Positions 17,054-25,478 of a stretch of DNA of 64,000 nucleotides are shown piece by piece. Below the pieces are notes generated by a model. It had not been told where the DNA came from. It searched no databases and worked only from the letters and a program-made list of their open reading frames with translations. This DNA comes from Agarilytica sp033852175 (lineage in GTDB: Bacteria > Pseudomonadota > Gammaproteobacteria > Pseudomonadales > Cellvibrionaceae), in contig JAWSUY010000001.1 of assembly GCA_033852175.1 (NCBI GenBank), positions 124,001-188,000 on the forward strand, read 5' to 3'. The position numbers and the translations under genes are program-made. The stretch's first letter is position 1; each line of letters opens with the position of its first letter.

Positions 17054-18421
17054 ATGCCCAACACCTTATTACCGTTAATAATTCGTCACGATGCAAATGA
17101 CCCGATTACCTACAGATTGGGCGAAGCAATATCCCAGCGTCAATTTCTGGCAACCATAACCGCCATTAAAAAGCAGCTACCGAAACGAGAGTTCGTGATC
17201 AATCTTTGTGAAGATCGATACCATTTCTTACTCACCTTCGCCGCAGCACTGGCTAACGATAGCAGTAATATACTGCCGCCTAACCGCCAGCCGAAAACCA
17301 TTAAAGCCATCGCAAAAGAATACCCAGAACATACATTGGTCATTGATTCTGACCAATACCTGGAATTCCCCAACTGCCTCGATATTCGCACCCTCAATCT
17401 AAGCGGCGCCACAGACACAAAAACAGACACTGCGGAAATAGAAAACCCTCAGATAAAAGCTGATCATATCGCGGCTATCGCCTTTACTTCGGGTAGCACC
17501 GGCAAACCAAAAGCGAATAAGAAAGAATGGCGAACCTTGTCTGGCACAGCCAAACTGCTCGGGAAACGTTTTGCTCCGCACGACAAAAACGCGGCGCCGC
17601 ACATCGTCGCGACAGTCCCGTCACAGCATATGTACGGCCTCGAAATGACCGTTATGATGGCCCTACAAACCCAATGCATTATGGTTTCAGCTCATCCGTT
17701 TTTTCCGCAAGATATTGCCTGCGCGCTAGAAAAAACGCCGGAACCCAGAATTCTGGTCACGACCCCCATTCATTTACGCGCCTTACTGGGAAGTAATATT
17801 ACGATTCCTCCCTTAGCTCGAATTATTTCAGCTACGGCACCAATGACTTCGGCAATTGCTGAAGACGCCGAAAAACGATACGGCGTTGCCGTGGAAGAAA
17901 TTTACGGCTGTACCGAAGCCGGAAGTCTGGCAACACGCCAAACACTAAAATCTGAAAACTGGCAAATGCTGGACGGCATCATCGTGGAAAAACACGATGA
18001 TACTTTTGTCGTGAGCGCCCCCCATTTAGCACAAACAACCCCGCTGCAAGATAGGCTCTATATCACAGCCGATAATACTTTTCGTCTGCTTGGCCGTTCT
18101 GCGGATATGCTCAATGTTGGCGGCAAAAGAGCTTCGCTGGCAGAGCTTAATCAAAAGCTACTCGAGATAGACGGCGTAGACGATGGCGTGATTTTTCTTG
18201 TCAATAAAGATTCCACCGACAAACAGCGACCTGCAGCACTAGTGGTATCAAAAACCTTATCTGCATTTGATGTACAAAAGATTCTGGCAAAGCAACTCGA
18301 CCCTGTTTTTTTGCCACGGCCTTTGCGCATAGTCCCGAGTTTGCACCGCAGTAGTACCGGCAAGCTCCCCATAGCAGGCTTACTTTCAACGCTGGCGGCT
18401 GCAAAACATGACTCAGAATAA
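17054..18421 (+). CDS. apeH: AMP-forming aryl/acyl-ACP ligase (ApeH-like)
   Basis: A 455-aa ANL-superfamily adenylating enzyme, slightly shorter than average, with the P-loop-like motif AFTSGSTGKPK (about residues 143-153), 'YGCTEAG', and the late 'GRSADMLNVGGKR' hinge. It should adenylate 4- or 3-hydroxybenzoate and load it onto an ACP as the polyene starter. It starts seven bases after the membrane protein gene and overlaps the following dehydratase by 14 bases. Confidence 0.88.
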   Translation: MPNTLLPLIIRHDANDPITYRLGEAISQRQFLATITAIKKQLPKREFVINLCEDRYHFLLTFAAALANDSSNILPPNRQPKTIKAIAKEYPEHTLVIDSDQYLEFPNCLDIRTLNLSGATDTKTDTAEIENPQIKADHIAAIAFTSGSTGKPKANKKEWRTLSGTAKLLGKRFAPHDKNAAPHIVATVPSQHMYGLEMTVMMALQTQCIMVSAHPFFPQDIACALEKTPEPRILVTTPIHLRALLGSNITIPPLARIISATAPMTSAIAEDAEKRYGVAVEEIYGCTEAGSLATRQTLKSENWQMLDGIIVEKHDDTFVVSAPHLAQTTPLQDRLYITADNTFRLLGRSADMLNVGGKRASLAELNQKLLEIDGVDDGVIFLVNKDSTDKQRPAALVVSKTLSAFDVQKILAKQLDPVFLPRPLRIVPSLHRSSTGKLPIAGLLSTLAAAKHDSE

Positions 18422-18788
18422 GCTCACCCTGCCGCTCAACATTCCACATGAACACCCTTGTTATGCGGATCATTTTCCGGGTAACCCCGTCGTTCCGGGC
18501 GCACTATTATTGCAGTGGATTTTTGACCTTGCCGAAAAAGAACTAGCAGCAACGCCAATCAAAGGCATCCGCACCTTAAAGTTTGTTGAAGCCGCTAAAC
18601 CTGGCGACCCATGTGAAATACACCTTGAATTGCTACCATCAAAAATTAAAATGCGCTGCACAAAGGAATCCACACTTCTGCTCAAAGGTGAATTCGTGAT
18701 AGAGGAAGCAGCATCGGATGAACCTATCAATCGAGAACCCGCCAAAGAAAACCCAAAAGAAGCCCCCGCACACGATAGCTCAAACTAA
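18408..18788 (+). CDS. apeI: Hotdog dehydratase, ApeI-like (copy 2)
   Basis: A 126-aa small hotdog protein with the motif 'HFPGNPVVPGALLLQWI' (about residues 22-38), the FabZ-like substrate tunnel. The position directly after the AMP ligase is the usual place of ApeI. It probably pairs with an ApeP-like partner to dehydrate 3-hydroxyacyl-ACP. The last 25 residues are a polar Glu/Pro/Lys tail, one of several such low-complexity tails in this cluster. Confidence 0.8.
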   Translation: MTQNKLTLPLNIPHEHPCYADHFPGNPVVPGALLLQWIFDLAEKELAATPIKGIRTLKFVEAAKPGDPCEIHLELLPSKIKMRCTKESTLLLKGEFVIEEAASDEPINREPAKENPKEAPAHDSSN

Positions 18789-18797
18789 ACAAAACTG

Positions 18798-19745
18798 ATG
18801 AATAAGAACTGGAAAGATCAAAAGGAGCGAGCAGGTATTTTCTGGATTTCGATACTGGTGTGGATCGCTCTTAACATGGGCAGAACAATTGTATTGTTAG
18901 CCTTGCAACCTGTCTGTCTGTTCTATTTATTCGTTGCCGGTGACGCTACAGCCGCGTCCAAAAACTACCTTCAACGTGTTTATAAGCGTCCGCCCAGCTG
19001 GCGCGAAGTGTGGCAACACTTTTTCTGCTTCGCCACCGTTGCTATAGACCGCCTTTACTTCCTTGCTGGCAAAACCGAAGGGTTATCCGTTAGCTTTGAA
19101 GGCGGTGACCTTTTGCAAAGCTACGTCGAAAAAAAGCAGGGCTGCATTATTCTCGTTAGTCACCTTGGCAGTTTTGACGCATTGCGGGTGTCCGCTTTGG
19201 CGATAAAAGAGCTGCCGTTAAAAATCCTCATGGACCATCAACATAACGCCTCGATGATGAAACTTTTCGATGCGCTCAACCCCGAATTTGCAGATTGCAT
19301 TATTGATTCCAATCAATCTGCCCCGGCGCTTGCCTTAACCCTTGCGGAAAACCTCCAGCAAGGCAATATGATCGGCATCATGGCCGACAGGCATTCAAAA
19401 CACGAACAACAAATTCCCTGTAAACTGCTCGACAGTCCAGCCAACCTACCCACTGGCCCATGGTTACTGGCAAACGCCTTAAAAGCACCCGTATTATTGT
19501 GCTTTGGCCTTTATAGAGGGAAAAACCAATACAGCGTTCATGTCGAAGTATTCAGTGAAAAACTCGACATCAAACGCCGTGAACGCCAGTCTAAACTCGC
19601 GGCTTATATGCAGCAGTATGCGGACAAAATAGAATATTATCTAAAACAAGAACCTTACAACTGGTTTAACTTTTACGATTTTTGGCAAAACGAAACCGAA
19701 ACAAAAACAGATAAAAAGCCTGAAAATGCGACCACTAAAAATTAG
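18798..19745 (+). CDS. LpxL/HtrB-like lysophospholipid acyltransferase of the APE cluster
   Basis: A 315-aa LPLAT-superfamily acyltransferase with an N-terminal membrane anchor (about residues 17-45), catalytic HLGSFD (HX4D, about 122-127) and 'IMADRHS'. It resembles lipid A late acyltransferases and the acyltransferase of APE clusters that transfers polyene or fatty chains to the lipid anchor. It overlaps the next ketosynthase gene by 20 bases. Confidence 0.84.
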   Translation: MNKNWKDQKERAGIFWISILVWIALNMGRTIVLLALQPVCLFYLFVAGDATAASKNYLQRVYKRPPSWREVWQHFFCFATVAIDRLYFLAGKTEGLSVSFEGGDLLQSYVEKKQGCIILVSHLGSFDALRVSALAIKELPLKILMDHQHNASMMKLFDALNPEFADCIIDSNQSAPALALTLAENLQQGNMIGIMADRHSKHEQQIPCKLLDSPANLPTGPWLLANALKAPVLLCFGLYRGKNQYSVHVEVFSEKLDIKRRERQSKLAAYMQQYADKIEYYLKQEPYNWFNFYDFWQNETETKTDKKPENATTKN

Positions 19746-20925
19746 CAGCTATACATTAACCAGCCCTCTGGGCGAAGGTGTCGAAGCCAATTGGCAAAGA
19801 CTACAAAGCGGTAAAACCGGCCTTAAGCCCTGCAGCGAGTACAATATTCATGACCTTAACGCATGGGTCGGTGAAGTGGACGGTATTAGCAAGGTTACTC
19901 TTTCAGAACGATTAAGCGAATATAGCTGCCGCAATAATAAGTTGGCAGCCCTGGCCCTAGAACAAGACACCTTTGCACACGACGTCAACACCGCTATCAA
20001 AAAATACGGCAAGCACCGCGTAGCGGTTTACATGGGCACCAGTACTTCCGGCATTCAACAAACAGAAATGGCCTATGAAGAAAGGCAGCAACGAATCGAG
20101 ACCGACGACACGCTACCCGACTGGTACTCCTACGCTAAAACGCACAATGTTTATTCTTCAGCAGATTTTGTTCAACAATACTTTGAGCTAGAAGGAATCG
20201 CCATGGCGATATCCACAGCTTGCTCATCCAGCGGTAAAGTATTTGCCGCTGCACAACGCGCATTAGACGCAGACTTATGCGATGCCGCAATCGTCGGCGG
20301 TTTTGATAGCCTGTGCAATACCACGCTATACGGCTTTAATTCTCTGCAAGTGGTGTCTCCCGATATTTGTCGCCCCTCGGATGTGAATCGTTCAGGAATA
20401 TCAATTGGCGAAGCAGCCGCATTTGCGTTGCTTGAAAAAACTCCGGTTGTCAGCGGTGAAATCGCATTTTTAGGTTTTGGTGAAAGTTCTGACGCCCACC
20501 ATATGTCCACACCGCACCCTGAAGGTAAAGGCGCCCAACTCGCCATGCAAGCCGCGCTAAACGAAGCGGACATGAACATCAGAGACATTGACTATATTAA
20601 CCTTCACGGCACGGGCACGACCGCTAACGACCAATCCGAATCATTAGGTGTAAGTTCGCTGTTCGGGGACGAAGTGCCTTGCAGCTCGACCAAAGGCTGG
20701 ACGGGACACACCCTGGGTGCAGCTGGCGCCATCGAAGCTATTTTTTCAATTTTAAGTATCAAGCATAATTGGGTTCCCTTTAGTCTTAACACGAACGAAG
20801 TCGACCCCGCCATTAGCGTTAACATCATCCGCCAATCAGAAACACAGCCTGTAAATGCAGCCCTCAGTAATTCATTTGGCTTTGGTGGCAGTAACTGCAG
20901 TCTAATTTTTGGAGAAGCGCCGTGA
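19726..20925 (+). CDS. apeO: Aryl polyene ketosynthase (ApeO-like)
   Basis: A 399-aa condensing enzyme with Cys in ISTACSSSGK (about 164), His in NLHGTGTTAND (about 295) and His in KGWTGHTLGA (about 328). In APE systems ApeO forms a heterodimer with the chain-length-factor-like ApeC, which is encoded directly downstream with a 4-base overlap. It would carry out iterative elongation with malonyl-ACP. Confidence 0.88.
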   Translation: MRPLKISSYTLTSPLGEGVEANWQRLQSGKTGLKPCSEYNIHDLNAWVGEVDGISKVTLSERLSEYSCRNNKLAALALEQDTFAHDVNTAIKKYGKHRVAVYMGTSTSGIQQTEMAYEERQQRIETDDTLPDWYSYAKTHNVYSSADFVQQYFELEGIAMAISTACSSSGKVFAAAQRALDADLCDAAIVGGFDSLCNTTLYGFNSLQVVSPDICRPSDVNRSGISIGEAAAFALLEKTPVVSGEIAFLGFGESSDAHHMSTPHPEGKGAQLAMQAALNEADMNIRDIDYINLHGTGTTANDQSESLGVSSLFGDEVPCSSTKGWTGHTLGAAGAIEAIFSILSIKHNWVPFSLNTNEVDPAISVNIIRQSETQPVNAALSNSFGFGGSNCSLIFGEAP

Positions 20926-21722
20926 AGCCTGTATTTATTGACGCCATTGGCTTAAGCACCTCAGGAATAGATAACTGGGAAAGCGGCAGCCGTATATTGC
21001 GCGGTGAAGAACCTTATGAAGCAAGTGAATTGGAACGCTACAAGCCCCAGTTTTTGCCCGCCAACGAGCGCCGCCGAGCAACCAATTTAATTCGTCTGGC
21101 GTTTAAAGTTTGCGAAGAGATTACACCCGCAAACCCAGAACAGAATGATAGGCTCGCAACGGTATTTGCCTCGTCTGGTGGCGATTATCAAATTCTCGAT
21201 CAGCTATCCAAGGTCCTTGCTCTGCCTGACAAACCCGTATCACCAACCATGTTTCACAACTCGGTACACAATTCGGCTGCTGGCTATTTCGGCATTGCAA
21301 CGGGTTCGCGAGAAGCCTCGACCAGTATTTCTGGTTTGAACTGCAGTTTTTTTTCAGGCTTAGTCGAGGCCATAGTTCAAGCGGGCCACAGTAATAAACC
21401 GATTCTCTTAGCGGTTTACGATACTGCGCCACCGGAACCCATGCAGGCGAAAAGACCGATTACAACGCCTTTTGCTTGTGCGTTTATACTCAGCCCAAAT
21501 CAAAGTGAAAAATCGATCGCCAAAATTGAGCCACGCATAGATTACGATGAGCCTTCGGAATCAACAATGGCTGAGCCAACGTTAGAAGCGCTGCGCTGTG
21601 ATAACCCCGCTGCTAGAGCTTTACCACTGCTGTCTCTTCTCGCGAAAAAACAATCGGGCACTATTCTAGTTAAAGGAATGGGCGTACAGACCTTAAGTTT
21701 ATCGGTCAGCACATTATCATGA
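20922..21722 (+). CDS. apeC: Chain-length factor-like ketosynthase partner (ApeC-like)
   Basis: A 266-aa truncated thiolase-fold protein of the 'beta-ketoacyl synthase-like, N-terminal' family (Ketoacyl-synt_2). It contains the typical 'FHNSVHNSAAGYFGIATGS' region (about residues 108-126) but lacks the C-terminal His-bearing half of active ketosynthases. It therefore most likely acts as a non-catalytic partner of the ketosynthase at 19726-20925. It is coupled by ATGA-type overlaps to both neighbours. Confidence 0.85.
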   Translation: MKPVFIDAIGLSTSGIDNWESGSRILRGEEPYEASELERYKPQFLPANERRRATNLIRLAFKVCEEITPANPEQNDRLATVFASSGGDYQILDQLSKVLALPDKPVSPTMFHNSVHNSAAGYFGIATGSREASTSISGLNCSFFSGLVEAIVQAGHSNKPILLAVYDTAPPEPMQAKRPITTPFACAFILSPNQSEKSIAKIEPRIDYDEPSESTMAEPTLEALRCDNPAARALPLLSLLAKKQSGTILVKGMGVQTLSLSVSTLS

Positions 21723-22177
21723 ACACTCTAGCGGTTACTGAGTTAAGCCCTTCTGACATTGCGGGCTTTCTGCCACACGGCAGGGGAATGTCGCTTATTG
21801 AAAAGGTGACGCACTGTGAAGAGGAGGGGATTAGCTGTATCGGGATGTCGCATTTGGACCCACTGAACCCTATGTTTCATCAGGGCAGTTTTCAATCCAT
21901 CACGTTGGTAGAATATGCCGCGCAATCTATCGCGATTCACGCGGGCTTATTAAACCGACAACTCGCAGCCAGTCGACCTGCATTTATTGGCGGATTTAAG
22001 AATATTGAAATCCCCGCGGCTAAACTTCCAAACAGAAAAACTAAAATTGACGTGAAGGCAGTAGCCGAGTTTCTTAGCCCCGGCGGTGCCATTTATAGCT
22101 TTACGGTTTTGAGTGATGATGAGATTGTTATTTCGGGTCGGCTGACTTTGGTGCAGCCTCCTGAGGCAAATGATTAA
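21719..22177 (+). CDS. Hotdog dehydratase, ApeP-like (second copy)
   Basis: A 152-aa hotdog protein: 'FLPHGRGMSLIEKV' (about residues 18-31) and 'LVEYAAQSIAIHAGLL' (about 61-76), the same arrangement as the gene at 6657-7121. It is the last gene of the rightward operon. The two ApeP-type and two ApeI-type proteins give four hotdog subunits in one cluster, where most APE clusters have one of each. Confidence 0.8.
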   Translation: MNTLAVTELSPSDIAGFLPHGRGMSLIEKVTHCEEEGISCIGMSHLDPLNPMFHQGSFQSITLVEYAAQSIAIHAGLLNRQLAASRPAFIGGFKNIEIPAAKLPNRKTKIDVKAVAEFLSPGGAIYSFTVLSDDEIVISGRLTLVQPPEAND

Positions 22178-22327
22178 GGTTAACTATTGTTTCTGCGCTT
22201 AACTTCTTCTGAGAGCCACTGCTTCCCCGCCATAAAACTGCACAGCGATATCCTCAACAACGCCAGCCCAATTCTCACTGCTATAGCTTTAATCACTAAA
22301 TTCAGCGCACGGAATTTTCTTTAACGG

Positions 22328-22588
22328 TTAATAGTGGTATCGGCAAGATATAACCGTTAATTGACCGTCCTCCGCGGCATAGACCAAGCGGTTAGTGTCA
22401 TCGATACGCCTAGACCAAAAACCTGCCAAATTTTCTTTTAGTGGTTCAGGCTTACCTATCCCTTCGAAAGGGGATCTTTGGGTGTCTTGGATTAGTTTGT
22501 TTATGCGTTTTAACGTTTTCTTGTCTTTAGTTTGCCAATACAGATAGTCAGACCAAGCCTCTTTAGTCCATGAAAGTAACTCAGTCAT
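22328..22588 (-). CDS. yoeB: Toxin YoeB (ribosome-dependent mRNA interferase)
   Basis: An 86-aa RelE-superfamily toxin that matches YoeB along its length: 'SWTKEAWSDYLYWQ', 'KRINKLIQD', 'PFEGIGKPEPLKENL', 'GFWSRRID..NRLVY' and the C-terminal CRYHY. The conserved Glu, Arg and penultimate His of the active site are all present, so the toxin appears intact. Its start overlaps the antitoxin stop by 8 bases. When free it would cleave mRNA in the ribosomal A site. Confidence 0.94.
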   Translation of the reverse strand: MTELLSWTKEAWSDYLYWQTKDKKTLKRINKLIQDTQRSPFEGIGKPEPLKENLAGFWSRRIDDTNRLVYAAEDGQLTVISCRYHY

Positions 22589-22835
22589 CAGCTAGTCCAT
22601 GCTGCAGAACCTTCCCGGCACGGTATTGCTGAATAGACTTTGTAAGATGTGCTGAGTTGGCAGGGCTCTTTAAAAGGTGAACCGTTTCCATGAGAGCATT
22701 GAACTGATCTAATGACATAACCACCGCATCCTCTGAGTCTCGACGGGTAATTACAGTGTAATCTGCATCGCTCACCACTTGATCTAGAACGCTTTTTAGC
22801 TTACTTCGAGCGTCTGAAAAGCTTATAACTCTCAT
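22581..22835 (-). CDS. yefM: Antitoxin YefM
   Basis: An 84-aa Phd/YefM-family antitoxin starting MRVISFSDAR, with the N-terminal DNA-binding fold ('VISFSDARSKLKSVLDQV') and an acidic/polar C-terminus that wraps the toxin. The frame runs to 22919, but length and alignment place the start at the ATG at 22835. It binds YoeB and represses its own promoter, which is visible just upstream. Confidence 0.92.
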   Translation of the reverse strand: MRVISFSDARSKLKSVLDQVVSDADYTVITRRDSEDAVVMSLDQFNALMETVHLLKSPANSAHLTKSIQQYRAGKVLQHGLADD

Positions 22836-22851
22836 TATGGGCACCACTACA

Positions 22852-22899
22852 GTTGTACGGCTTATGGAACAAGTATAACCTGTACAACATACAGTGCAA
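22852..22899 (-). promoter_or_regulatory. yefM-yoeB promoter with TGTACA-type operator
   Basis: Reading leftward there is a -35 TTGCAC (22894-22899), a 16-base spacer and a -10 TATACT (22872-22877). Two TGTAC-containing half sites (GTTGTAC at 22852-22858 and CCTGTACAAC at 22879-22888) overlap or abut the promoter. TGTACA palindromes are the known binding sites of YefM repressors. Confidence 0.7.
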
Positions 22900-23006
22900 G
22901 TGATAGATTCAGAAATCAATCACAGAACACACAGGCGGCGTCTGGGAATTGTTAGGTTTAACCACATAATGGCAACCATTCCTGAAACACGACTATTTTT
23001 GGAGCG

Positions 23007-23068
23007 GCTAACTTTCTCTTTTTAAGAGTGGCTGTCTGTTTAATTTAGTTTTGATGCGTTTGTTAGCT
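23007..23068 (-). other. Degenerate attC-like site (attC7)
   Basis: The stretch is bounded by GCTAAC at 23007-23012 and GTTAGC at 23062-23067 (complementary), directly after the stop of the lipoprotein gene at 23072. Inner symmetry is poor compared with the other sites, so this one is less sure. Confidence 0.45.
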
Positions 23069-23071
23069 CTA

Positions 23072-23623
23072 TTATTGGAACTGAGCAAGACATGCTTTAG
23101 CTTGTTCCGTAGATAAAATTGAATATAAATGATCTTTATTTTCTCGTATGAAATCTTCTTTTCCAGACGTATTCTTTCCTTCAAATCCAAAAAAGGCAAT
23201 TAATCGATTGCATACGGACGGTATCAAGAATGGTAACTCACTCATCAATCCTAAAAACATCGTTCTGTTTTGGGAGTATAATGGCATTAAGTCTGATGCT
23301 AAGTATTCACTAAATGCTCCAGAATCACGATTTTTCGCATAGAATGCAAAAAACATAATAACTTTTGCCTGTTCTTGGCTATATTGAGTTTCTCCTTGAG
23401 GCTCAATATAGCGACCATATATCTCTTCAAGTTCTTTAAATAACTTAAGCTGATCTGAGTGTGATACCCCTTCGCTATCTATATAGGTATACCTATTTTC
23501 ATTAATTCCAAGAAGATTAGAGTAAATAGCGTAGTAATCATCTTTTTCATTTTTATGAATCTCACTTGAAGATAAAGTTGAGCAACCAGACAACAACAAA
23601 AGGGAAAATATTAGATTCTTCAT
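23072..23623 (-). CDS. Lipoprotein of an integron cassette, function unknown
   Basis: A 183-aa protein with a lipoprotein signal (LLLLSGC-ST, Cys about 14). The mature part is helical and acidic, with no family recognised. It lies four bases after a small protein with an L,D-transpeptidase-like (DUF5675) look (23628-23990), so the two form one bicistronic cassette. A periplasmic lipoprotein beside a small cell-wall-type enzyme could be an immunity or inhibitor protein, but this is only inference. Confidence 0.7.
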   Translation of the reverse strand: MKNLIFSLLLLSGCSTLSSSEIHKNEKDDYYAIYSNLLGINENRYTYIDSEGVSHSDQLKLFKELEEIYGRYIEPQGETQYSQEQAKVIMFFAFYAKNRDSGAFSEYLASDLMPLYSQNRTMFLGLMSELPFLIPSVCNRLIAFFGFEGKNTSGKEDFIRENKDHLYSILSTEQAKACLAQFQ

Positions 23624-23627
23624 TAAG

Positions 23628-23990
23628 CTAACCTGTAATAACGACTTTTACATTCCGACCATTTTTTAGAGTAATGGCGTTATATATTTCAATAATTTTA
23701 GGTTCATCTATTACGATACATCCGTCAGACCATATTTCATAAGGAACTTTCCCCATATGAATGAATATTTCAGAATATCCTTTAATGTTCGGAATGAAAA
23801 CAGCTTCCCGAGGTGCGCCTTTAGAATTCCTCTTTCTTGACATTGTTGTAGCTGAGCAAGCTGAATATGTTCCTACCGGAATTTTTTTCTTAGTGTTCCA
23901 GTAGCATTTTGTCGTTATGACTTTCCCTCCTCCTGTGAAAGTCAAATCACCTACTCTACCCAATCTCTTTACTGTAATTGTATAATTCAA
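23628..23990 (-). CDS. DUF5675-like protein (L,D-transpeptidase-like fold) in cassette
   Basis: A 120-aa protein without signal peptide. It shows 'LTFTGGGKVITTKCYW...IPVGTY', then 'IFIHMG...DGCIVI', an order of motifs like DUF5675 and L,D-transpeptidase-like domains in which the His of IHxG and the Cys of GCI are the presumed active residues. It is co-transcribed with the lipoprotein gene downstream. A role in peptidoglycan chemistry or as a small effector is inferred, not shown. Confidence 0.6.
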   Translation of the reverse strand: MNYTITVKRLGRVGDLTFTGGGKVITTKCYWNTKKKIPVGTYSACSATTMSRKRNSKGAPREAVFIPNIKGYSEIFIHMGKVPYEIWSDGCIVIDEPKIIEIYNAITLKNGRNVKVVITG

Positions 23991-24019
23991 AAAACTCTCC
24001 TTATGCTAATTAATATTTG

Positions 24020-24168
24020 AGCTAACGCCGCTAGCAAGCGCGGCTTTGTAGTTGATTGGTGTTGCGCTAGCGTAGCGTTAAGCGCAAAGCAAGGCAACGG
24101 AAAACCGTCGCCTTGTCTAGCCTTGCTAGAAAGGGCACTACGCACTCAAACATAAGACTACGTTAGTC
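24020..24168 (-). other. Integron attC site (attC6)
   Basis: An imperfect inverted repeat about 149 bases long. The outer arms are CTAACG (24022-24027) and CGTTAG (24161-24166); inner arms CTAGCAAG and CTTGCTAG pair as well, and there is a long variable centre. In leftward reading the distal end is GGCGTTAG, shared with the other sites. The stop codon of the preceding gene lies inside the proximal arm. Confidence 0.85.
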
Positions 24169-24612
24169 TAGTAGGATACCCCCTAAATGATCGAAAACTT
24201 TAGATTCATCTAAATGATCTGAGTTTTTAATATTCTCTAGCACATACATAAATAAAACATTCTGTTCATAGGACGGAAACATGTATATCTTTACAGTTTT
24301 ATTGACTCCAATTTTGTTTACACCATTATCAGAAAATACGAACCCCTGATTTTCAAAATGTTTAGCAAACATACTTGACCACTCACTCGGGCTGCCAGTA
24401 CCTGAGTCAGGATATAAAACGGATATATAGTCCTTATTTGAAACACTGCGGCTATAGTAATTATATATCTTACTGTTGCTATCATTTGAGCGGTCAAGCT
24501 GCTTAGAACCGTATTCATTTCCGTTAAAGTAAATTACATCTGGCGATGACTCCCGAAAAAACAAAAGATAGCCAATCACCAATAAGACCACAATTCCAAC
24601 AACTTTATACAT
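24163..24612 (-). CDS. Membrane-anchored cassette protein, function unknown
   Basis: A 149-aa protein with one N-terminal transmembrane segment (about residues 4-18) and a periplasmic-type domain of mixed alpha/beta character rich in Ser, Asn and Tyr. No family was recognised. The stop codon is inside attC6, and attC5 lies 28 bases before the start, which fits a one-gene cassette. Confidence 0.7.
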   Translation of the reverse strand: MYKVVGIVVLLVIGYLLFFRESSPDVIYFNGNEYGSKQLDRSNDSNSKIYNYYSRSVSNKDYISVLYPDSGTGSPSEWSSMFAKHFENQGFVFSDNGVNKIGVNKTVKIYMFPSYEQNVLFMYVLENIKNSDHLDESKVFDHLGGILLD

Positions 24613-24639
24613 ACGCTAATTATCTCCGGATATTAGTTT

Positions 24640-24753
24640 TTCTAACGCCTTTGTCATTTGTGTTTTGGTTGTAGTGGGGTTTTGGGGCAAAGTGGCGAAG
24701 CCACCCCAAAACGGAGCGCAGACCAAAACGTCAAATGGACAAACTTGTTAGGC
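24640..24753 (-). other. Integron attC site (attC5)
   Basis: Outer arms CTAAC (24642-24646) and GTTAG (24747-24751); inner arms TTTGTCATTTG and CAAATGGACAAA pair with one unpaired G, the extrahelical base typical of attC; a central GTTTTGGGG/CCCCAAAAC hairpin closes the structure. It is one of the best-formed sites in the array. Confidence 0.9.
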
Positions 24754-24757
24754 CGAC

Positions 24758-25378
24758 TTATTTGGCTTTCTGTTCATCAAGTGAGGCTATAATCTGCACC
24801 ACAGAATCGACAATATCGTTAGTGTCACTAGATATTGAAAAAATCGTCACGTGACCAGAAGGTAAATTTGCTGCCGCAGAAATCATACATTCTACAGTTT
24901 TTTTGGCGGTGTTATAGCAGACCTGATATATTACGCCATTTTTACTCCATGGGGGAAATCCAGCTTCGACAACATCTGGCTCAGCATTCAACTTTTTCAA
25001 TAATTTTTTCAAGGGTTTTTTAGCCGATTTTTTAAAGTTCTTTGATTTTCCCTTTTCTATATCTGCCTGAATAAATGCCAATGACTCTGACTCAACAAGA
25101 ACTAGATCTTCTGTTCTTTTTGAGTTTAATTTTACTTTTAACCAGGTTGATTTTTTTGAAACCAAATAATATGTATTAGATTTTCCATAAACTGCCTTTT
25201 TTGTTTCCATATCTTCTACAGGATCAATTTTTGCCATCGATTCGATAAAACACATCGTCTCAGTTTTTCTTGTTAAACATTCCATTGTTTTTATCTTGCT
25301 TTTTGTACTCTCAATAATTGACTGTGCAACACACTGGATTGAGAAAGCCAATAAGATTATTACTGCTAATACTTTCAT
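24758..25378 (-). CDS. Exported cassette protein, function unknown
   Basis: A 206-aa protein with a cleavable signal peptide (about residues 1-18, VAQS). The mature part is rich in Lys and contains four Cys (two near the N-terminus, two late), possibly two disulfides in the periplasm. No family was recognised. It lies between attC5 and attC4 as a single-gene cassette. Confidence 0.72.
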   Translation of the reverse strand: MKVLAVIILLAFSIQCVAQSIIESTKSKIKTMECLTRKTETMCFIESMAKIDPVEDMETKKAVYGKSNTYYLVSKKSTWLKVKLNSKRTEDLVLVESESLAFIQADIEKGKSKNFKKSAKKPLKKLLKKLNAEPDVVEAGFPPWSKNGVIYQVCYNTAKKTVECMISAAANLPSGHVTIFSISSDTNDIVDSVVQIIASLDEQKAK

Positions 25379-25403
25379 AACTCTCCTATAAACATCGATT
25401 TAG

Positions 25404-25478
25404 GTCTAACGCCCGCCATATTGGGCCGAACGAAGTGAGGTCCAGCCCGAAGGGCGAACAATGATGGCATTGTCAGGA
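25404..25478 (-). other. Integron attC site (attC4)
   Basis: CTAACGCCCGCCAT-ATTG (from 25406) pairs with CAAT-GATGGC and a diverged GTCAG (25472-25476); the leftward distal end reads GGGCGTTAGAC, a full consensus core. The stop codon of the neighbouring gene (25473) is inside the degenerate arm. Confidence 0.75.

Noticed and set aside
22196..22330. attC site after yoeB
   Set aside because: No CTAACGC/GTTAG pair is found here, so the toxin-antitoxin genes cannot be shown to be a cassette.
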